Assembly (NCBI GenBank): GCA_001602455.1
Contig: CP012157.1
Coordinates: forward strand, 2,165,733-2,229,732
Origin: Betaproteobacteria bacterium UKL13-2
GTDB taxonomy: Bacteria > Pseudomonadota > Gammaproteobacteria > Burkholderiales > Usitatibacteraceae
Direction of reading: 5' to 3'
DNA length: 64,000 nt
This document shows positions 53,701-63,290 of the stretch, piece by piece. The notes beneath the pieces were generated by a model. That model did not search any database. It saw only the letters and a list, made by a program, of their open reading frames with translations, and had not been told where the DNA came from. Position numbers and translations under genes: made by a program. The stretch's first letter is position 1, and every line of letters begins with the position of its first letter.

Positions 53701-55010
53701 TAGTTCAACTCCTCCAAGCGGATGCGTACTACTTTGTTGGCCATACTGGCTAACGCCTCGATCTTGGCAATCGCGGCATTCGCTTGTTCTTCTAAACAGC
53801 GATGTGTGAGGATAATGACATCGACCACGTCTTCGCCCTCCTCGGCTTCTTTCTGCAACACGGCATCGATGGATATTTCGTGATCCGCAAGAATGCGCGT
53901 GACGTCTGCCATCACGCCGGGGCGATCGTAAGCGGACAAACGCAGATAGTAGGCCGTCTCCACCTTGCCCATCGGCAGGATCGGAGTGTCGTGTAACTGA
54001 TCGGGCTGAAAAGCGAGATGGGGGACACGCTGTTCTGGGTCTGCTGTCAACATACGGGTCACATCGACCAAATCGGCGATCACTGCGCTGGCGGTCGGCT
54101 CGGCCCCGGCACCGCGACCGTAGTACATAGTCGCCCCAACCGCGTCGCCTTTCACCAAAATCGCATTCATCACGCCCTCAACGTTGGCGATCAATCGCTT
54201 GTCTGGGATGAGCGCGGGGTGAACCCGCAATTCGATCCCCGCAGCGACATGTTTGGTAATACCAAGAAGCTTGATGCGGTAGCCAAGCTGCTCAGCATAT
54301 TGGATGTCCTTATCTGTCAGCTTGGAAATACCTTCTGTGTACGCTTTATCAAACTGCACTGGAACGCCGAACGCGATTGCCGACAGGATGGTGAGTTTAT
54401 GCGCCGCATCAATCCCCTCGATATCAAATGTCGGGTCTGCCTCGGCATATCCCTTTGCCTGCGCTTCCTGCAAGACAGCGTTAAAACTCGCACCGCGTGA
54501 GCGCATTTCGGACAAGATGAAATTCGATGTCCCGTTAATGATGCCGGCGATCCACTCAATGCGGTTGGCGCTCAAGCCTTCCCGCAATGCTTTGATGATC
54601 GGCACCCCACCAGCCACTGCCGCTTCAAAAGCGACCATTACTTTTTTGCGTTGTGCGGCGGCAAAGATTTCGTTGCCATGTTTGGCAAGCAAGGCTTTAT
54701 TTGCCGTCACCACATGTTTGCCATTCTCGATCGCTTGTAACACCAGCACCTTGGTAGTGGTGTCGCCGCCGATCAATTCACAGACGATATCGATGTCCGG
54801 ATTGGTGACAATCGCCGACGGGTCTGCGACCAACGTGATCCCCTCTAGCGACACCGTGCGCGGTTTGTTGATATCTCGTGCGCTCGCGTGGGTGATGCGG
54901 ATTTGACGCCCTGCCCGGCGCGCAATCTCCTCGCCGTTCCGACGCAAGACTTCGACTGTCCCTAAGCCGACTGTTCCCAAGCCCAGCAGACCTACGTTGA
55001 TCGGTTTCAT
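53700..55010 (-). CDS. hom: homoserine dehydrogenase
   Basis: 436 residues. NAD(P)-binding GLLGLGTVGLGT at the N-terminus, catalytic region GGVPIIKALREGLSANRIEWIAGIINGTSNFIL, and a C-terminal ACT domain (about 350-430; YYLRLSAYDRPGVMADVT) that in relatives mediates threonine feedback inhibition. It is monofunctional, without an aspartokinase domain. It overlaps the GNAT gene by 4 nt upstream. Confidence 0.97.
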   Translation of the reverse strand: MKPINVGLLGLGTVGLGTVEVLRRNGEEIARRAGRQIRITHASARDINKPRTVSLEGITLVADPSAIVTNPDIDIVCELIGGDTTTKVLVLQAIENGKHVVTANKALLAKHGNEIFAAAQRKKVMVAFEAAVAGGVPIIKALREGLSANRIEWIAGIINGTSNFILSEMRSRGASFNAVLQEAQAKGYAEADPTFDIEGIDAAHKLTILSAIAFGVPVQFDKAYTEGISKLTDKDIQYAEQLGYRIKLLGITKHVAAGIELRVHPALIPDKRLIANVEGVMNAILVKGDAVGATMYYGRGAGAEPTASAVIADLVDVTRMLTADPEQRVPHLAFQPDQLHDTPILPMGKVETAYYLRLSAYDRPGVMADVTRILADHEISIDAVLQKEAEEGEDVVDVIILTHRCLEEQANAAIAKIEALASMANKVVRIRLEELN

Positions 55011-55447
55011 TTCAGTGGCTTTACAAAATGGAATGAATTGATTGGCATACCTTCACGGAAATAGAAGCGATGCGCCTTTTGCCGATGTGTGCCCGAGGTT
55101 AAACACAGGTGATCACACTCGCGAGCAGCGCCGATCTCGGTGAGCGCCTCGAGCATCAACTTACCAATACCGCCAGACCGATTCTGCTCATGGGTGACGA
55201 GATCATCACAATAAATTTCGCGCCCATAGTGCGTGTTCTCAACCACGCGAAAAACACATACGCCTAGAACATCGGTACCCTCAGCGACCACCAGCATTTC
55301 AGCGCCGCTCGCAAACACTTCTTTCATACGCCCAACGTAGTCTGCTGAGAGGTGCGGCCGCAACTGGCGATGCACCGATTCAGCCGCTTTCAGCCAATCG
55401 AGTGCAATGACATTTCTTGCCGCGTCGGTAATGTTGATGACATTCAT
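55007..55447 (-). CDS. GNAT-family N-acetyltransferase
   Basis: 146 residues. The acetyl-CoA-binding segment is present in [14 protein letters not shown] (Q/RxxGxG/A type, here RSGGIGKL), followed by [24 protein letters not shown]. It is embedded between alaC and hom with ATGA overlaps on both sides, so it is co-translated with the threonine genes. The acceptor is unknown. Confidence 0.88.
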   Translation of the reverse strand: MNVINITDAARNVIALDWLKAAESVHRQLRPHLSADYVGRMKEVFASGAEMLVVAEGTDVLGVCVFRVVENTHYGREIYCDDLVTHEQNRSGGIGKLMLEALTEIGAARECDHLCLTSGTHRQKAHRFYFREGMPINSFHFVKPLK

Positions 55448-56634
55448 TTGAGTAACCCATCTTTGCGAAACATTTCTTTAATCCCGCGCACTGCTTGCCT
55501 AGTCCGCTCGGCATTTTCGATCAGTGCGAAGCGAACGTGATCGTCGCCGTAGTCGCCAAAACCAATGCCGGGTGAAACCGATACCTTCGCTTCAGCGAGG
55601 AGTTTTTTAGCGAACTCAAGCGAGCCGAGCTTTGCATATGGTGCCGGAATTTTTGCCCAGATATACATGGACGCCTTCGGCTTTGTGGTTTCCCAGCCCG
55701 CTTCGGCGAGCCCTTTATGCAGTACATCGCGACGCAACTGATATTCCGCGACCACTTTGGCGACGCAATCTTGGGGGCCGTCTAGTGCCGCAATCGCCGC
55801 GACTTGAATCGGCGTGAAGGTGCCGTAATCGTGATACCCCTTGATGCGCGCCAACGCCGCAACCAGTTCTTTGTTGCCGACCATAAAGCCGATGCGCCAA
55901 CCGGCCATGTTGTAGGATTTCGACATGGTAAAAAACTCAACCGCAACGTCGCGAGCGCCCGGCACCTGCATGATTGATGGTGCTTTCCAGCCGTCGTAAG
56001 TGATATCGGCGTAGGCCAGATCGTGTACCACCAGCACGTTGTTTGCCTTGGCCAGTGCGACGATGCGTTCAAAAAAATCCAGTTCGACGCACATCGCCGT
56101 CGGGTTTGACGGGAACCCCAAAATCAGCATCTTTGGCTTCGGGTAACTTTCGCGGATTGCCTTTTCGGCTTCAGCAAAAAAATCCACCCCTTCGGTCATC
56201 CGTACGTGTTTGATTTGCGCCCCGGCGATCACGGCGCCGTAGATATGGATCGGATAACTCGGGTTTGGCACCAGCACGGTATCGCCACTATCCAGCGTTG
56301 CCAACATTAAATGCGCCAGCCCCTCTTTGGAGCCGATGGTGACAATCGCTTCCGTATTGGGGTCCAGCGTGACATCGTAGCGGCGCTGATACCAATCACA
56401 TATCGCTTTACGCAGGCGGGGTATGCCCTTGGAGACCGAATAACCGTGGGTATTCGGGCGTTTGGAGGCCTCGACCAACTTATCAACAATATGCTGCGGT
56501 GTCGCACCGTCTGGGTTGCCCATTGACATATCAATGATGTCTTCGCCGCGATGGCGGGCCGCCATCTTCAATTCAGTGGTGATATTGAAGACGTATGGCG
56601 GGAGGCGCTTGATGCGGGAAAATTCGTGAGTCAT
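55444..56634 (-). CDS. alaC: alanine transaminase AlaC
   Basis: 396 residues from the ATG at 56634 ([16 protein letters not shown]); the frame continues to a TTG at 56709, whose Pro/Ser-rich extra residues are not family-like. Fold type I aminotransferase with NPSYPIH, SNPTAM and PLP lysine in [13 protein letters not shown]. It interconverts pyruvate/glutamate and alanine/2-oxoglutarate. First gene of the operon with GNAT, hom and thrC. Confidence 0.94.
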   Translation of the reverse strand: MTHEFSRIKRLPPYVFNITTELKMAARHRGEDIIDMSMGNPDGATPQHIVDKLVEASKRPNTHGYSVSKGIPRLRKAICDWYQRRYDVTLDPNTEAIVTIGSKEGLAHLMLATLDSGDTVLVPNPSYPIHIYGAVIAGAQIKHVRMTEGVDFFAEAEKAIRESYPKPKMLILGFPSNPTAMCVELDFFERIVALAKANNVLVVHDLAYADITYDGWKAPSIMQVPGARDVAVEFFTMSKSYNMAGWRIGFMVGNKELVAALARIKGYHDYGTFTPIQVAAIAALDGPQDCVAKVVAEYQLRRDVLHKGLAEAGWETTKPKASMYIWAKIPAPYAKLGSLEFAKKLLAEAKVSVSPGIGFGDYGDDHVRFALIENAERTRQAVRGIKEMFRKDGLLK

Positions 56635-56804
56635 GGGAGTGGGTGCAGCGACTTGGGACGGAAAGCGGGTCGAATGTGTCGGTGAATCCGGTGGTGAATC
56701 GGGCGGCAACGACTATCTCGTAATTTATAATCGTTGTGCAATGCAAAAACTGATTGTAGCCGACGCGGCCCCGATTTGGCCGGACGACACCTAGCGGAAA
56801 GTAA

Positions 56805-57173
56805 ATGAAGCTCCACCTGCACGACGCCTCAGGTCAAAACGCCATTACCGGCCACGGTCCGGGATACATCCAAATCAACGGTGCGCGGATGTCGCAACCC
56901 CTGATCGTCACCCCGGATACCCTCATCTCGCCGTGGGCGGCACCTGCGTTCGAAGCGTTACGCTTCGCCGATTTTTCGGAACTTTTGGCACTGAAACCCG
57001 CACTAGTCGTGTTTGGCTCAGGCGCAACCTTTGCCTTTCCCGCGACGCCTATCCTTGCTGCATTTTCGCAGGCGCGAATCGGCTTTGACGTGATGGACAC
57101 CGCGGCTGCCTGCCGTACCTACAACGTACTCATGAGTGAAGGCCGCAACGTCGCGGCAGCACTCTACGTCTAA
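56805..57173 (+). CDS. Mth938/NDUFAF3-like domain protein
   Basis: 122 residues, a single domain of the Mth938 family (NAITGHGPGYIQING, VVFGSGATFAFP, GFDVMDTAAACRTYNVLMSEGRNVAAAL). The human homologue NDUFAF3 helps assemble respiratory complex I; the bacterial role is not established. Divergent from alaC, 11 nt before the lipocalin gene. Confidence 0.88.
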   Translation: MKLHLHDASGQNAITGHGPGYIQINGARMSQPLIVTPDTLISPWAAPAFEALRFADFSELLALKPALVVFGSGATFAFPATPILAAFSQARIGFDVMDTAAACRTYNVLMSEGRNVAAALYV

Positions 57174-57184
57174 TCGAAAGTCAC

Positions 57185-57751
57185 ATGTCTATGTCGCGCC
57201 AAGCCCTTGTATTGATCGTCGTTTTGTTGCTTGGCCCCGCCCACGCCAATGCCCCGACCCAATCACTTGGCGAGTTAACCACCGTCGAGAAGGTGGACTT
57301 GAATCGTTACATCGGCAAGTGGCATGAGATTGCGTTATTCCCCAATCGCTTCCAAGCGCAGTGCGTTGGCGACACGACCGCCAACTATGCGCTCAAGCCC
57401 AACGGACGTATTGAAGTGACCAACCGCTGCCGCACCTCGGACGGCAAGACGGACGTCGCAGTTGGCGAAGCCAAACTTGCGGTGGAGGATGGCAGCAACG
57501 CCAAGCTCAAAGTGAGATTCGCCCCTGCCTACCTCGCATGGCTACCGCAGGTGTGGGGAAACTATTGGGTGATTGAGCTTGACCCCGATTATCAATTCGT
57601 CGTGGTGAGCGAACCCAATCGCGAGTTTCTCTGGATACTCTCCCGCACACCGGCGCTGGGTGATGCGACGTTGTCGGGGATTAAAACCCGCTTGACGGCG
57701 CGCGGCTTTGACATCGCCAAGCTGCAATTCAAACCGCATTCTGCGAAGTAG
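57185..57751 (+). CDS. blc: Blc-type lipocalin
   Basis: 188 residues. A Sec signal peptide (about 1-22, ending AHA) without a lipobox Cys, then the lipocalin signature DLNRYIGKWHEIALFPNRFQ and the C-terminal block YWVIELDPDYQFVVVSEPNREFLWILSRTP. Blc-like proteins bind lysophospholipids; most E. coli-type members are lipoproteins, whereas this one should be soluble in the periplasm. An R2 hairpin follows 17 nt downstream. Confidence 0.92.
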   Translation: MSMSRQALVLIVVLLLGPAHANAPTQSLGELTTVEKVDLNRYIGKWHEIALFPNRFQAQCVGDTTANYALKPNGRIEVTNRCRTSDGKTDVAVGEAKLAVEDGSNAKLKVRFAPAYLAWLPQVWGNYWVIELDPDYQFVVVSEPNREFLWILSRTPALGDATLSGIKTRLTARGFDIAKLQFKPHSAK

Positions 57752-57768
57752 CCGCAGGAAACTAACAA

Positions 57769-57845
57769 ACTCTAATAAGGACGGGCATCTTCGAGCATTT
57801 TTGCCCGAAGATGCCCGTGGTTATTAGGGTTTCGAGAAGTTCCCG
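57769..57845. repeat. R2 hairpin module, copy 4, with R1 end fragment
   Basis: Outer arms AACTCTAATAA and TTATTAGGGTT (one mismatch) enclose a perfect 13-bp stem ACGGGCATCTTCG (57781-57793) and CGAAGATGCCCGT (57806-57818). GAGAAGTTCCC after it resembles an R1 end. It lies between the convergent lipocalin and PhoX genes and could act as a bidirectional terminator, though without a long U-tract. Confidence 0.75.
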
Positions 57846-57876
57846 ACGGCCGCGCTGCCGCACCTAGCAGCGGCAC

Positions 57877-59724
57877 TTAGCTGCCGATGACGCCGCCGTC
57901 ACTCTTGCGAATCACCAGCGTCGCGGTTCGTGGTTTGCCATCGACCGCCGTGTTCGGCCAGTCCTTCATCGGGTGCTGCACATTGACCCACGCGGTGCGC
58001 ATGTCGGGCGTGAACGTCAGCCCGGTCAATTCGGCACCGACCGGCCCAACGAGAAATCGTCGTGATTCACCCGTAGCGCGATCAATTGCAATCACCGAGT
58101 CATTTCCGCGTAACTTCAACAGCTCTGCTTCGGTTGCTTCTGCGGAGTCGGTACACGCCCAAAGCCGTCCAGCGTAGTCGAAGGTCAGCGTATCTGGGTT
58201 GGTAAAGATATCGCCCTTGAGATTGCCGCGCAGCGCCGGTTCGTTTTGTGCCGGGTTACCGCAACTCAAAAACACGTCCCATTCAAATGTGGTTGATGCT
58301 GCATCACCACCATTCTCACGCCATCTGACGATGTGCCCATAAAGATTATTGACACGCGGGTTTGCCGGATTCGCACCTTCCTTATCCGGGCGACCTCGCT
58401 GGCCGTTGCCGGTAAAGGCCGCGTACACTTCACCGGACTTGTGTTCGACGGCGATCCACTCCGGGCGATCACATTTGGTGGCACCGACTGCGTCCGCCGC
58501 CATTCTTGCGAACGTCACAACTTCGGCCTGCGTCGGAAAACCTTTGTCAGCGGTGAGGCCGTTTTGCCCTTGTTGCAGCGCAATCCAGCGCCCCCGACCT
58601 TGCGCCCTGCCGTCTGCGCCAGCATCAAACCGCGCTACATACAGTGTGCCATGATCGAGTAAATCGCGATTGGCGGCGCGGTTGGTGGTGTTGACACGAT
58701 CACGCGAAACAAATTTGTACACATACTCAAAACGCGCATCGTCGCCGGTGTAAATCACCAATCGACCGTCTTTTGCCACGGCGTAGTGTGCGCTCTCGTG
58801 GCAGTAGCGCCCGAGCGCGGTGCGTTTGGCCGGCACCCAGGTCGGATCAAACGGGTCGATCTCAACCACCCAGCCCGCCTTGTTAAATTCATTCGGGTGT
58901 TTTGAGGCGTCGTGACGCGCATCAAATTCCGGGTGTTTGTACTGCGGTTTTGGTCGCAGCGTGTAACGCGCCTGCATGGGATTCACCGGCCCGCCCATGC
59001 TCGAAAAATAGTCATGGAAATTTTCTTCACAGGTCAGATAGGTGCCCCACGGCGTGGTGCCGTTGCCGCAGTTACCCATCGTGCCCATCGCGGCGAAGCC
59101 CGTCGGGTCGAGTGCCGATTTCATCAATGCCGCGCCGGCAGCCGGCCCGCCAAGACGCGCTGGCGTCAGCCCGTGGATGCGTCGGGCGTACTTCGACGGC
59201 CGAACGATCTTCCACGAGCCGTTCTCGAGCTTGACCTCAAGCACTGAGACGCCAACGGTTGCATGCATCTTTCGCACTTTTTCGGCTGACATATCTTTAT
59301 CACCATCGGCAAACAACTGCGCGGCGCGGGGATATTCGTGATTCATCACCAACAGGCCGTGGTCAGACTTGTTCGAGCCCACCGGCAGCGGAAAAAACCA
59401 CATCCCGTCGTGCATCTGACCGCCCTGCTGCATCGCCTCGTCCGACGTATTGGCGGCGTTGAATTTCCAACCGGGCCCGTCTGAGACCGGATCACCGTGC
59501 AGAAAAAACGGCACCGCCGTGTAGCCCTCCGCCACCACCACGCGATCGGCCACCGAGGGTGCAACCGAGCCGAAGGTGAACGACGGACTTGCCGTTGTGG
59601 CGTTCGACGAGGTCGCACAACCGGCGACCAATCCGCTCGCCGCCAGCGCGGTCGTGGCTTGCAGAAACTGCCGTCGGGAAATCGCTTTCGCGATGAGAGT
59701 ATCAAGTCGATTCGTGCGTGGCAT
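57877..59724 (-). CDS. PhoX-like alkaline phosphatase (DUF839 family)
   Basis: 615 residues. The twin-arginine motif SRRQFLQ at about 16-22 and a lipobox LVAGC (Cys36) indicate a Tat-exported lipoprotein. The beta-propeller core has MNHEYP, GTYLTCEENFHDYFS, GRYCHESAHYAVAKDGR and YTGDDARFEYVYKFVS, as in PhoX, a calcium/iron phosphatase. It probably releases phosphate from organic esters at the cell envelope. No Pho box was found. Confidence 0.9.
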   Translation of the reverse strand: MPRTNRLDTLIAKAISRRQFLQATTALAASGLVAGCATSSNATTASPSFTFGSVAPSVADRVVVAEGYTAVPFFLHGDPVSDGPGWKFNAANTSDEAMQQGGQMHDGMWFFPLPVGSNKSDHGLLVMNHEYPRAAQLFADGDKDMSAEKVRKMHATVGVSVLEVKLENGSWKIVRPSKYARRIHGLTPARLGGPAAGAALMKSALDPTGFAAMGTMGNCGNGTTPWGTYLTCEENFHDYFSSMGGPVNPMQARYTLRPKPQYKHPEFDARHDASKHPNEFNKAGWVVEIDPFDPTWVPAKRTALGRYCHESAHYAVAKDGRLVIYTGDDARFEYVYKFVSRDRVNTTNRAANRDLLDHGTLYVARFDAGADGRAQGRGRWIALQQGQNGLTADKGFPTQAEVVTFARMAADAVGATKCDRPEWIAVEHKSGEVYAAFTGNGQRGRPDKEGANPANPRVNNLYGHIVRWRENGGDAASTTFEWDVFLSCGNPAQNEPALRGNLKGDIFTNPDTLTFDYAGRLWACTDSAEATEAELLKLRGNDSVIAIDRATGESRRFLVGPVGAELTGLTFTPDMRTAWVNVQHPMKDWPNTAVDGKPRTATLVIRKSDGGVIGS

Positions 59725-59820
59725 TTCCGCTCCTGTTCAAGTGCAATGAACCGACATTATCGCCGAGCAAGATGACACACGACTGACAGCCGCCCAACAA
59801 CGTCTCGTCTGGCCGAGCGG

Positions 59821-60870
59821 TTACTTCCAGCCCACCCGATCAAAAATCTGTGCGGCCGCCGCATAGTTTTTGCCGACCATATCCATCTTCAGCGGGTCAC
59901 GCTTGAACGACCCTATTGCATCTAGCTCGCGATTACTGGCCTTGCCCACGACGGGATACTCGTTATTGCCGTTGGCAAAGTAGGACTGCGCTTCCGGTGT
60001 CGCCAGGTACTCCAGAAACTTGATCGCGTTGGCTTTATTGGGCGCGTACTTTGCCACCCCAGCGCCCGAAATATTGATGTGCGTACCGCGGCCATTTGCG
60101 CCGTTCTGATTGGGGAAGATCACACCAAGCTTAGCCACCAGCGCCTTGTTTTCGGCTTTATCGGACTTCAGCAAGCGCGCGAAGTAGTAAGTGTTACTGA
60201 TTGCGATATCGCACTCGCCTGCTGCAACGGCTTTGATTTGGTCCGTGTCGCCGCCCTTCGGCGCGCGCGCCATGTTGGCGACGATCCCCCTTGCCCACTC
60301 TTCGGCCTTCAGCGGTCCGTGCGCCGCGATGATCGAGCTGAGCATCGATATATTGTACGGACTGCTGCTCGATCGTACGCAAATTTTGCCTTTCCATTTC
60401 GGGTCAGTAAGGCTTTCGTAGTCTGGCAATTCTGTCGGATTGAGTTTTGCCTTTGCGTAAATAATGGGGCGCGCCCGCACAGAAAATCCGTACCAGCTAC
60501 CGTCCGGCGCCCGCAGTTCGGCGGGAATATGCTTATCGAGGGCGCTCGATTTAATCGGTTGAAATAACCCGGCTTCCTGCGCCTTCAAGAGACGCCCCAT
60601 ATCCACGGTAATCAAGACATCGGCGGGACTTCTGGCACCTTCGTTTTTCATGCGTTCCAAGAGCGGGTCTTCAGGTGCCTCAATACGGTTAATCTTGATG
60701 CCCGTGGCCTTTTCAAAATTCGTATAAAGCGCCTCGTCGGTTTGGTAGTGCCGTGACGAATAGAGATTAAGCACCTTGCCGTCTGCGGCGGCGCTGGTGG
60801 AGATGAAGGCGGTGACGGTGGTGGCAGTGGTTATGGTGGTGGCAAGGATGGCGCGAAGGGTATTTTTCAT
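59821..60870 (-). CDS. fbpA: iron(III) ABC transporter, periplasmic binding protein
   Basis: 349 residues from the ATG at 60870 (MKNTLRAIL). The N-terminal signal peptide ends near SAAA. The mature protein is a ferric-binding type with LNLYSSRHYQTDEALY and the adjacent iron-ligand tyrosines in NTYYFARLL. It carries Fe3+ to an inner-membrane ABC importer. Divergent from fbpC across a Fur box. The permease gene fbpB is not in this window. Confidence 0.94.
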   Translation of the reverse strand: MKNTLRAILATTITTATTVTAFISTSAAADGKVLNLYSSRHYQTDEALYTNFEKATGIKINRIEAPEDPLLERMKNEGARSPADVLITVDMGRLLKAQEAGLFQPIKSSALDKHIPAELRAPDGSWYGFSVRARPIIYAKAKLNPTELPDYESLTDPKWKGKICVRSSSSPYNISMLSSIIAAHGPLKAEEWARGIVANMARAPKGGDTDQIKAVAAGECDIAISNTYYFARLLKSDKAENKALVAKLGVIFPNQNGANGRGTHINISGAGVAKYAPNKANAIKFLEYLATPEAQSYFANGNNEYPVVGKASNRELDAIGSFKRDPLKMDMVGKNYAAAAQIFDRVGWK

Positions 60871-60919
60871 CGTGGTATGGTGGGTTAAAAATGTGTTGAG
60901 CTTAGGCGTCAAACGGTCT

Positions 60920-60949
60920 TTGTTCGACCCCGTTGAAATCCACTATAAT
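60920..60949 (+). promoter_or_regulatory. fbpC promoter
   Basis: Plus strand: TTGTTC (60920-60925), 18-nt spacer and a perfect TATAAT (60944-60949), 43 nt before the fbpC start. Confidence 0.55.
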
Positions 60950-60968
60950 GCGAATGATTCTCATTTGT
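60950..60968. promoter_or_regulatory. Fur box
   Basis: GCGAATGATTCTCATTTGT matches most of the Fur consensus GATAATGATAATCATTATC, keeping the AATGA-T-TCATT symmetry. It directly follows the fbpC -10 and lies between both iron-uptake genes, so iron-loaded Fur could repress both. Confidence 0.8.
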
Positions 60969-60992
60969 CAACCAGATCAACGACCTTTTCCC

Positions 60993-62051
60993 ATGTCACC
61001 ACTCTTATCCCTCGCCAACTTGTCATTCGAATACGACGGACAAAACCACGTCTGTCACCAGCTTAATCTCGATATCGCGCAGGGCGAAATTGCCTGCTTA
61101 TTGGGGCCTAGTGGCTGCGGAAAAACGACTGTGCTGCGCTTAATCGCTGGCTTCGAACACGCGAAGATTGGAACGATTGTGCTGAATGGCCGAACACTCG
61201 CCTCGAGCACGCACTTTGTGCCGCCAGAGCAACGTGGCATTGGTTACGTCTTTCAAGACTTCGCCTTGTTTCCGCACCTCAGATGCGACCAAAACATCGC
61301 CTTTGGAATACGCGCACTAGAAAAGACCGCCCGTAAGAGGCGCGTGGAAGAACTGTTAAATCTCGTTGGAATGCAGAAGGAGGCGACCCGATACCCACAC
61401 GAAATCTCGGGCGGACAACGCCAGCGCATCGCACTCGCGCGCGCCCTCGCGCCAAGGCCGACCCTGCTTCTGCTCGACGAGCCCTTCTCCAACCTTGATG
61501 TGGACCTTCGCAGTCAGCTCGGACTCGAAGTGAGAGCCCTACTCAAATCGCTCAACATGACGGCACTGTTTGTCACGCACGACCAACAGGAGGCATTCGC
61601 CATTGCTGATACGGTGAGCGTCATGAACGCGGGCACGATCGAGCAAAGTGACAGCGCCTACAATTTGTATCACAACCCCGCAACGCGATTTGTTGCTGAC
61701 TTCATCGGACAGGGCGTCCTCATCGCCGGGCGCGGCACAGAAAATGGCATCATCGAGACGGAGATCGGTCCGATGAAGCCACACACCGCAGCCCGGATAA
61801 TGCCTAATCAACAATACGACGTATTACTTCGCCCCGACGACATACAGCACGACGATCAGAGCAGCGAGACGGCGCAAGTGATCAACAAGGCTTTTCGGGG
61901 CGCTGATATCCTCTACACGCTGCGACTGAAAAGCGGCACCGAACTACTTTCGCTCGTGCCCTCACATCACAACCATGATCTTGGCCAGTGGATTGGCATT
62001 CGTACCGAGATCGACCACGTCGTCGCGTTCAGCTCGGTACGCAAAACTTAA
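60993..62051 (+). CDS. fbpC: iron(III) ABC transporter ATP-binding protein
   Basis: 352 residues from the ATG at 60993 (MSPLLSLANL), which leaves promoter and Fur box outside the gene; the frame is open to 60933. Walker A GPSGCGKTT, signature ISGGQRQRIALARAL, Walker B LLLLDEPFSNLD, switch His in VTHDQQEA, and a C-terminal TOBE-like regulatory domain (about 240-350). It energises ferric ion import. An R1 repeat begins 7 nt after the stop. Confidence 0.94.
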   Translation: MSPLLSLANLSFEYDGQNHVCHQLNLDIAQGEIACLLGPSGCGKTTVLRLIAGFEHAKIGTIVLNGRTLASSTHFVPPEQRGIGYVFQDFALFPHLRCDQNIAFGIRALEKTARKRRVEELLNLVGMQKEATRYPHEISGGQRQRIALARALAPRPTLLLLDEPFSNLDVDLRSQLGLEVRALLKSLNMTALFVTHDQQEAFAIADTVSVMNAGTIEQSDSAYNLYHNPATRFVADFIGQGVLIAGRGTENGIIETEIGPMKPHTAARIMPNQQYDVLLRPDDIQHDDQSSETAQVINKAFRGADILYTLRLKSGTELLSLVPSHHNHDLGQWIGIRTEIDHVVAFSSVRKT

Positions 62052-62057
62052 AAGGGA

Positions 62058-62184
62058 ACTTCTAAAAACCTACTGCGCGGGCGAATCTGTCAGCTCCGGT
62101 GCTCGCCGTACACTGGGTACGTGTCCCGTGTTTGCCAAACCCGTCACTGCCAACTTCACCCGCTCGCGACGGTTTTTAGAAGCT
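62058..62184 (-). repeat. R1 dispersed repeat, copy D (inverted)
   Basis: From ACTTCTAAAAACC to GGTTTTTAGAAG-CT, carrying the core in reverse orientation (ACACTGGGTACGTGTCCCGTG). Confidence 0.9.
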
Positions 62185-62189
62185 CCCAA

Positions 62190-62264
62190 AAAAAAGAACC
62201 CCTTATCTGGCGGGCGTTTTCAGGGCTTTTCGTCTGTAAAAGCCCGTCAATAGGCGTTCTACGT
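62190..62264 (+). repeat. R2 module, copy 5
   Basis: AACCCCTTATCTGGCGGGCG, then CAGGGCTTTTCGTCTG and AAAAGCCCGTCAATAGG: a hairpin (GGGCTTTT/AAAAGCCC) between oppositely oriented R1 copies D and E. Confidence 0.7.
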
Positions 62265-62272
62265 TTTGGGAA

Positions 62273-62398
62273 ACTTCTCGAAACCGTCGCGAGCGGGCGA
62301 AGTTCGTGCCGACGGGTTTGGCAAACACGGGACACGTACCCAGTGTACGGCGAGCACCGCTGGCGCGAAATTCGCCCACGCAGCAAGTTTATAGAAGT
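62273..62398 (+). repeat. R1 dispersed repeat, copy E
   Basis: From ACTTCTCGAAACCGTCGCG to CAAGTTTATAGAAGT with the full core; closest in sequence to copy B. It ends 21 nt before the exonuclease stop codon. Confidence 0.9.
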
Positions 62399-62419
62399 GC
62401 CCTATGATCGTAGCGGGCA

Positions 62420-63199
62420 CTATGCCCTCCACCCAGCGTCGAATTTGGCCCAATGTTCGGCTGCTGAATTGGCGGCGAGAAACGTTCGTACCACTTGCAA
62501 CTCGGCGGCGTAGCTCGCCTCATTCAGCGACCCACGCATCAGTTGAAAGCGCAAGAACACCAAATAGGTGTTCATCACATCTGTTTCGCAGTAGTCGCGA
62601 ATGGCTGCAATTTCGCCGCGCAGATAAGCACTCCAGACCTGACTTCCATCCATGCCGAGCTTGCCTGGGAATCCGCAGAGTTGCGCGAGCGCATCGAGTG
62701 GCGCACTGGCGCGGGGCTGGTACATGGCGAGCAGGTCCATCAAGTCCAGATGTCGCATGTGATATCGGCTGATGTAGTTGTTCCACTTGAAGTCGCGGTC
62801 GTCCTCGCCCATATCCCAATAACGCGGCGCAACCACACCGTGAACAAGTGAACGGTAATGCAAAACCGGAAGGTCAAAGCCGCCGCCATTCCACGAAACG
62901 ATTTGCGGCGTGTATTTTTCGATACCTTTGAAAAATTGCTGGATGAGATGCTTCTCATCGTCGTCCGGCTGACCAATCGTCCACGCGCGTAAACCATCAT
63001 CGGTACGAAGCACGCACGAGATCGCACACACTTTTTGGACATGCAGAGGCAGAAAGTCCGAGCCCGTTTGTTGACGGCGACGTTGAAAGGCAAACTCTGC
63101 AACGGCCTCAGCGCTGAGATCAGCGCCCAGTGCGTGGAGGAGGCGCAACCCTTCCACGTCGGGAATGGTTTCGATATCAAAAACAAGAATTGGTGTCAT
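62420..63199 (-). CDS. predicted 3'-5' exonuclease (PolB-like DEDD family)
   Basis: 259 residues. ExoI motif FDIETIPD with the first Asp/Glu pair (about 7-9), ExoII-like WNGGGFDLPVL, and C-terminal ExoIII-like YCETDVMNTYLVF. This is the stand-alone PolB-like exonuclease family; the physiological role is unsettled. It lies 91 nt downstream of cysM on the same strand. Confidence 0.9.
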   Translation of the reverse strand: MTPILVFDIETIPDVEGLRLLHALGADLSAEAVAEFAFQRRRQQTGSDFLPLHVQKVCAISCVLRTDDGLRAWTIGQPDDDEKHLIQQFFKGIEKYTPQIVSWNGGGFDLPVLHYRSLVHGVVAPRYWDMGEDDRDFKWNNYISRYHMRHLDLMDLLAMYQPRASAPLDALAQLCGFPGKLGMDGSQVWSAYLRGEIAAIRDYCETDVMNTYLVFLRFQLMRGSLNEASYAAELQVVRTFLAANSAAEHWAKFDAGWRA

Positions 63200-63290
63200 G
63201 GTCTACGCGGGGTGGATAGTCATCGCATTCTCGCATCTCCGACGCAGTTTTCCCTAAAGACGGCCGCGCCTCTTGAGCTTGCGCGACGAG

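Noticed and set aside
62121-62513. ORF of 130 codons and similar ORFs at 7136, 35727, 43282 and 61975
   Set aside because: They share peptides such as LANTGHVPSVR only because they read through R1 repeats; they should not be called as a protein family.
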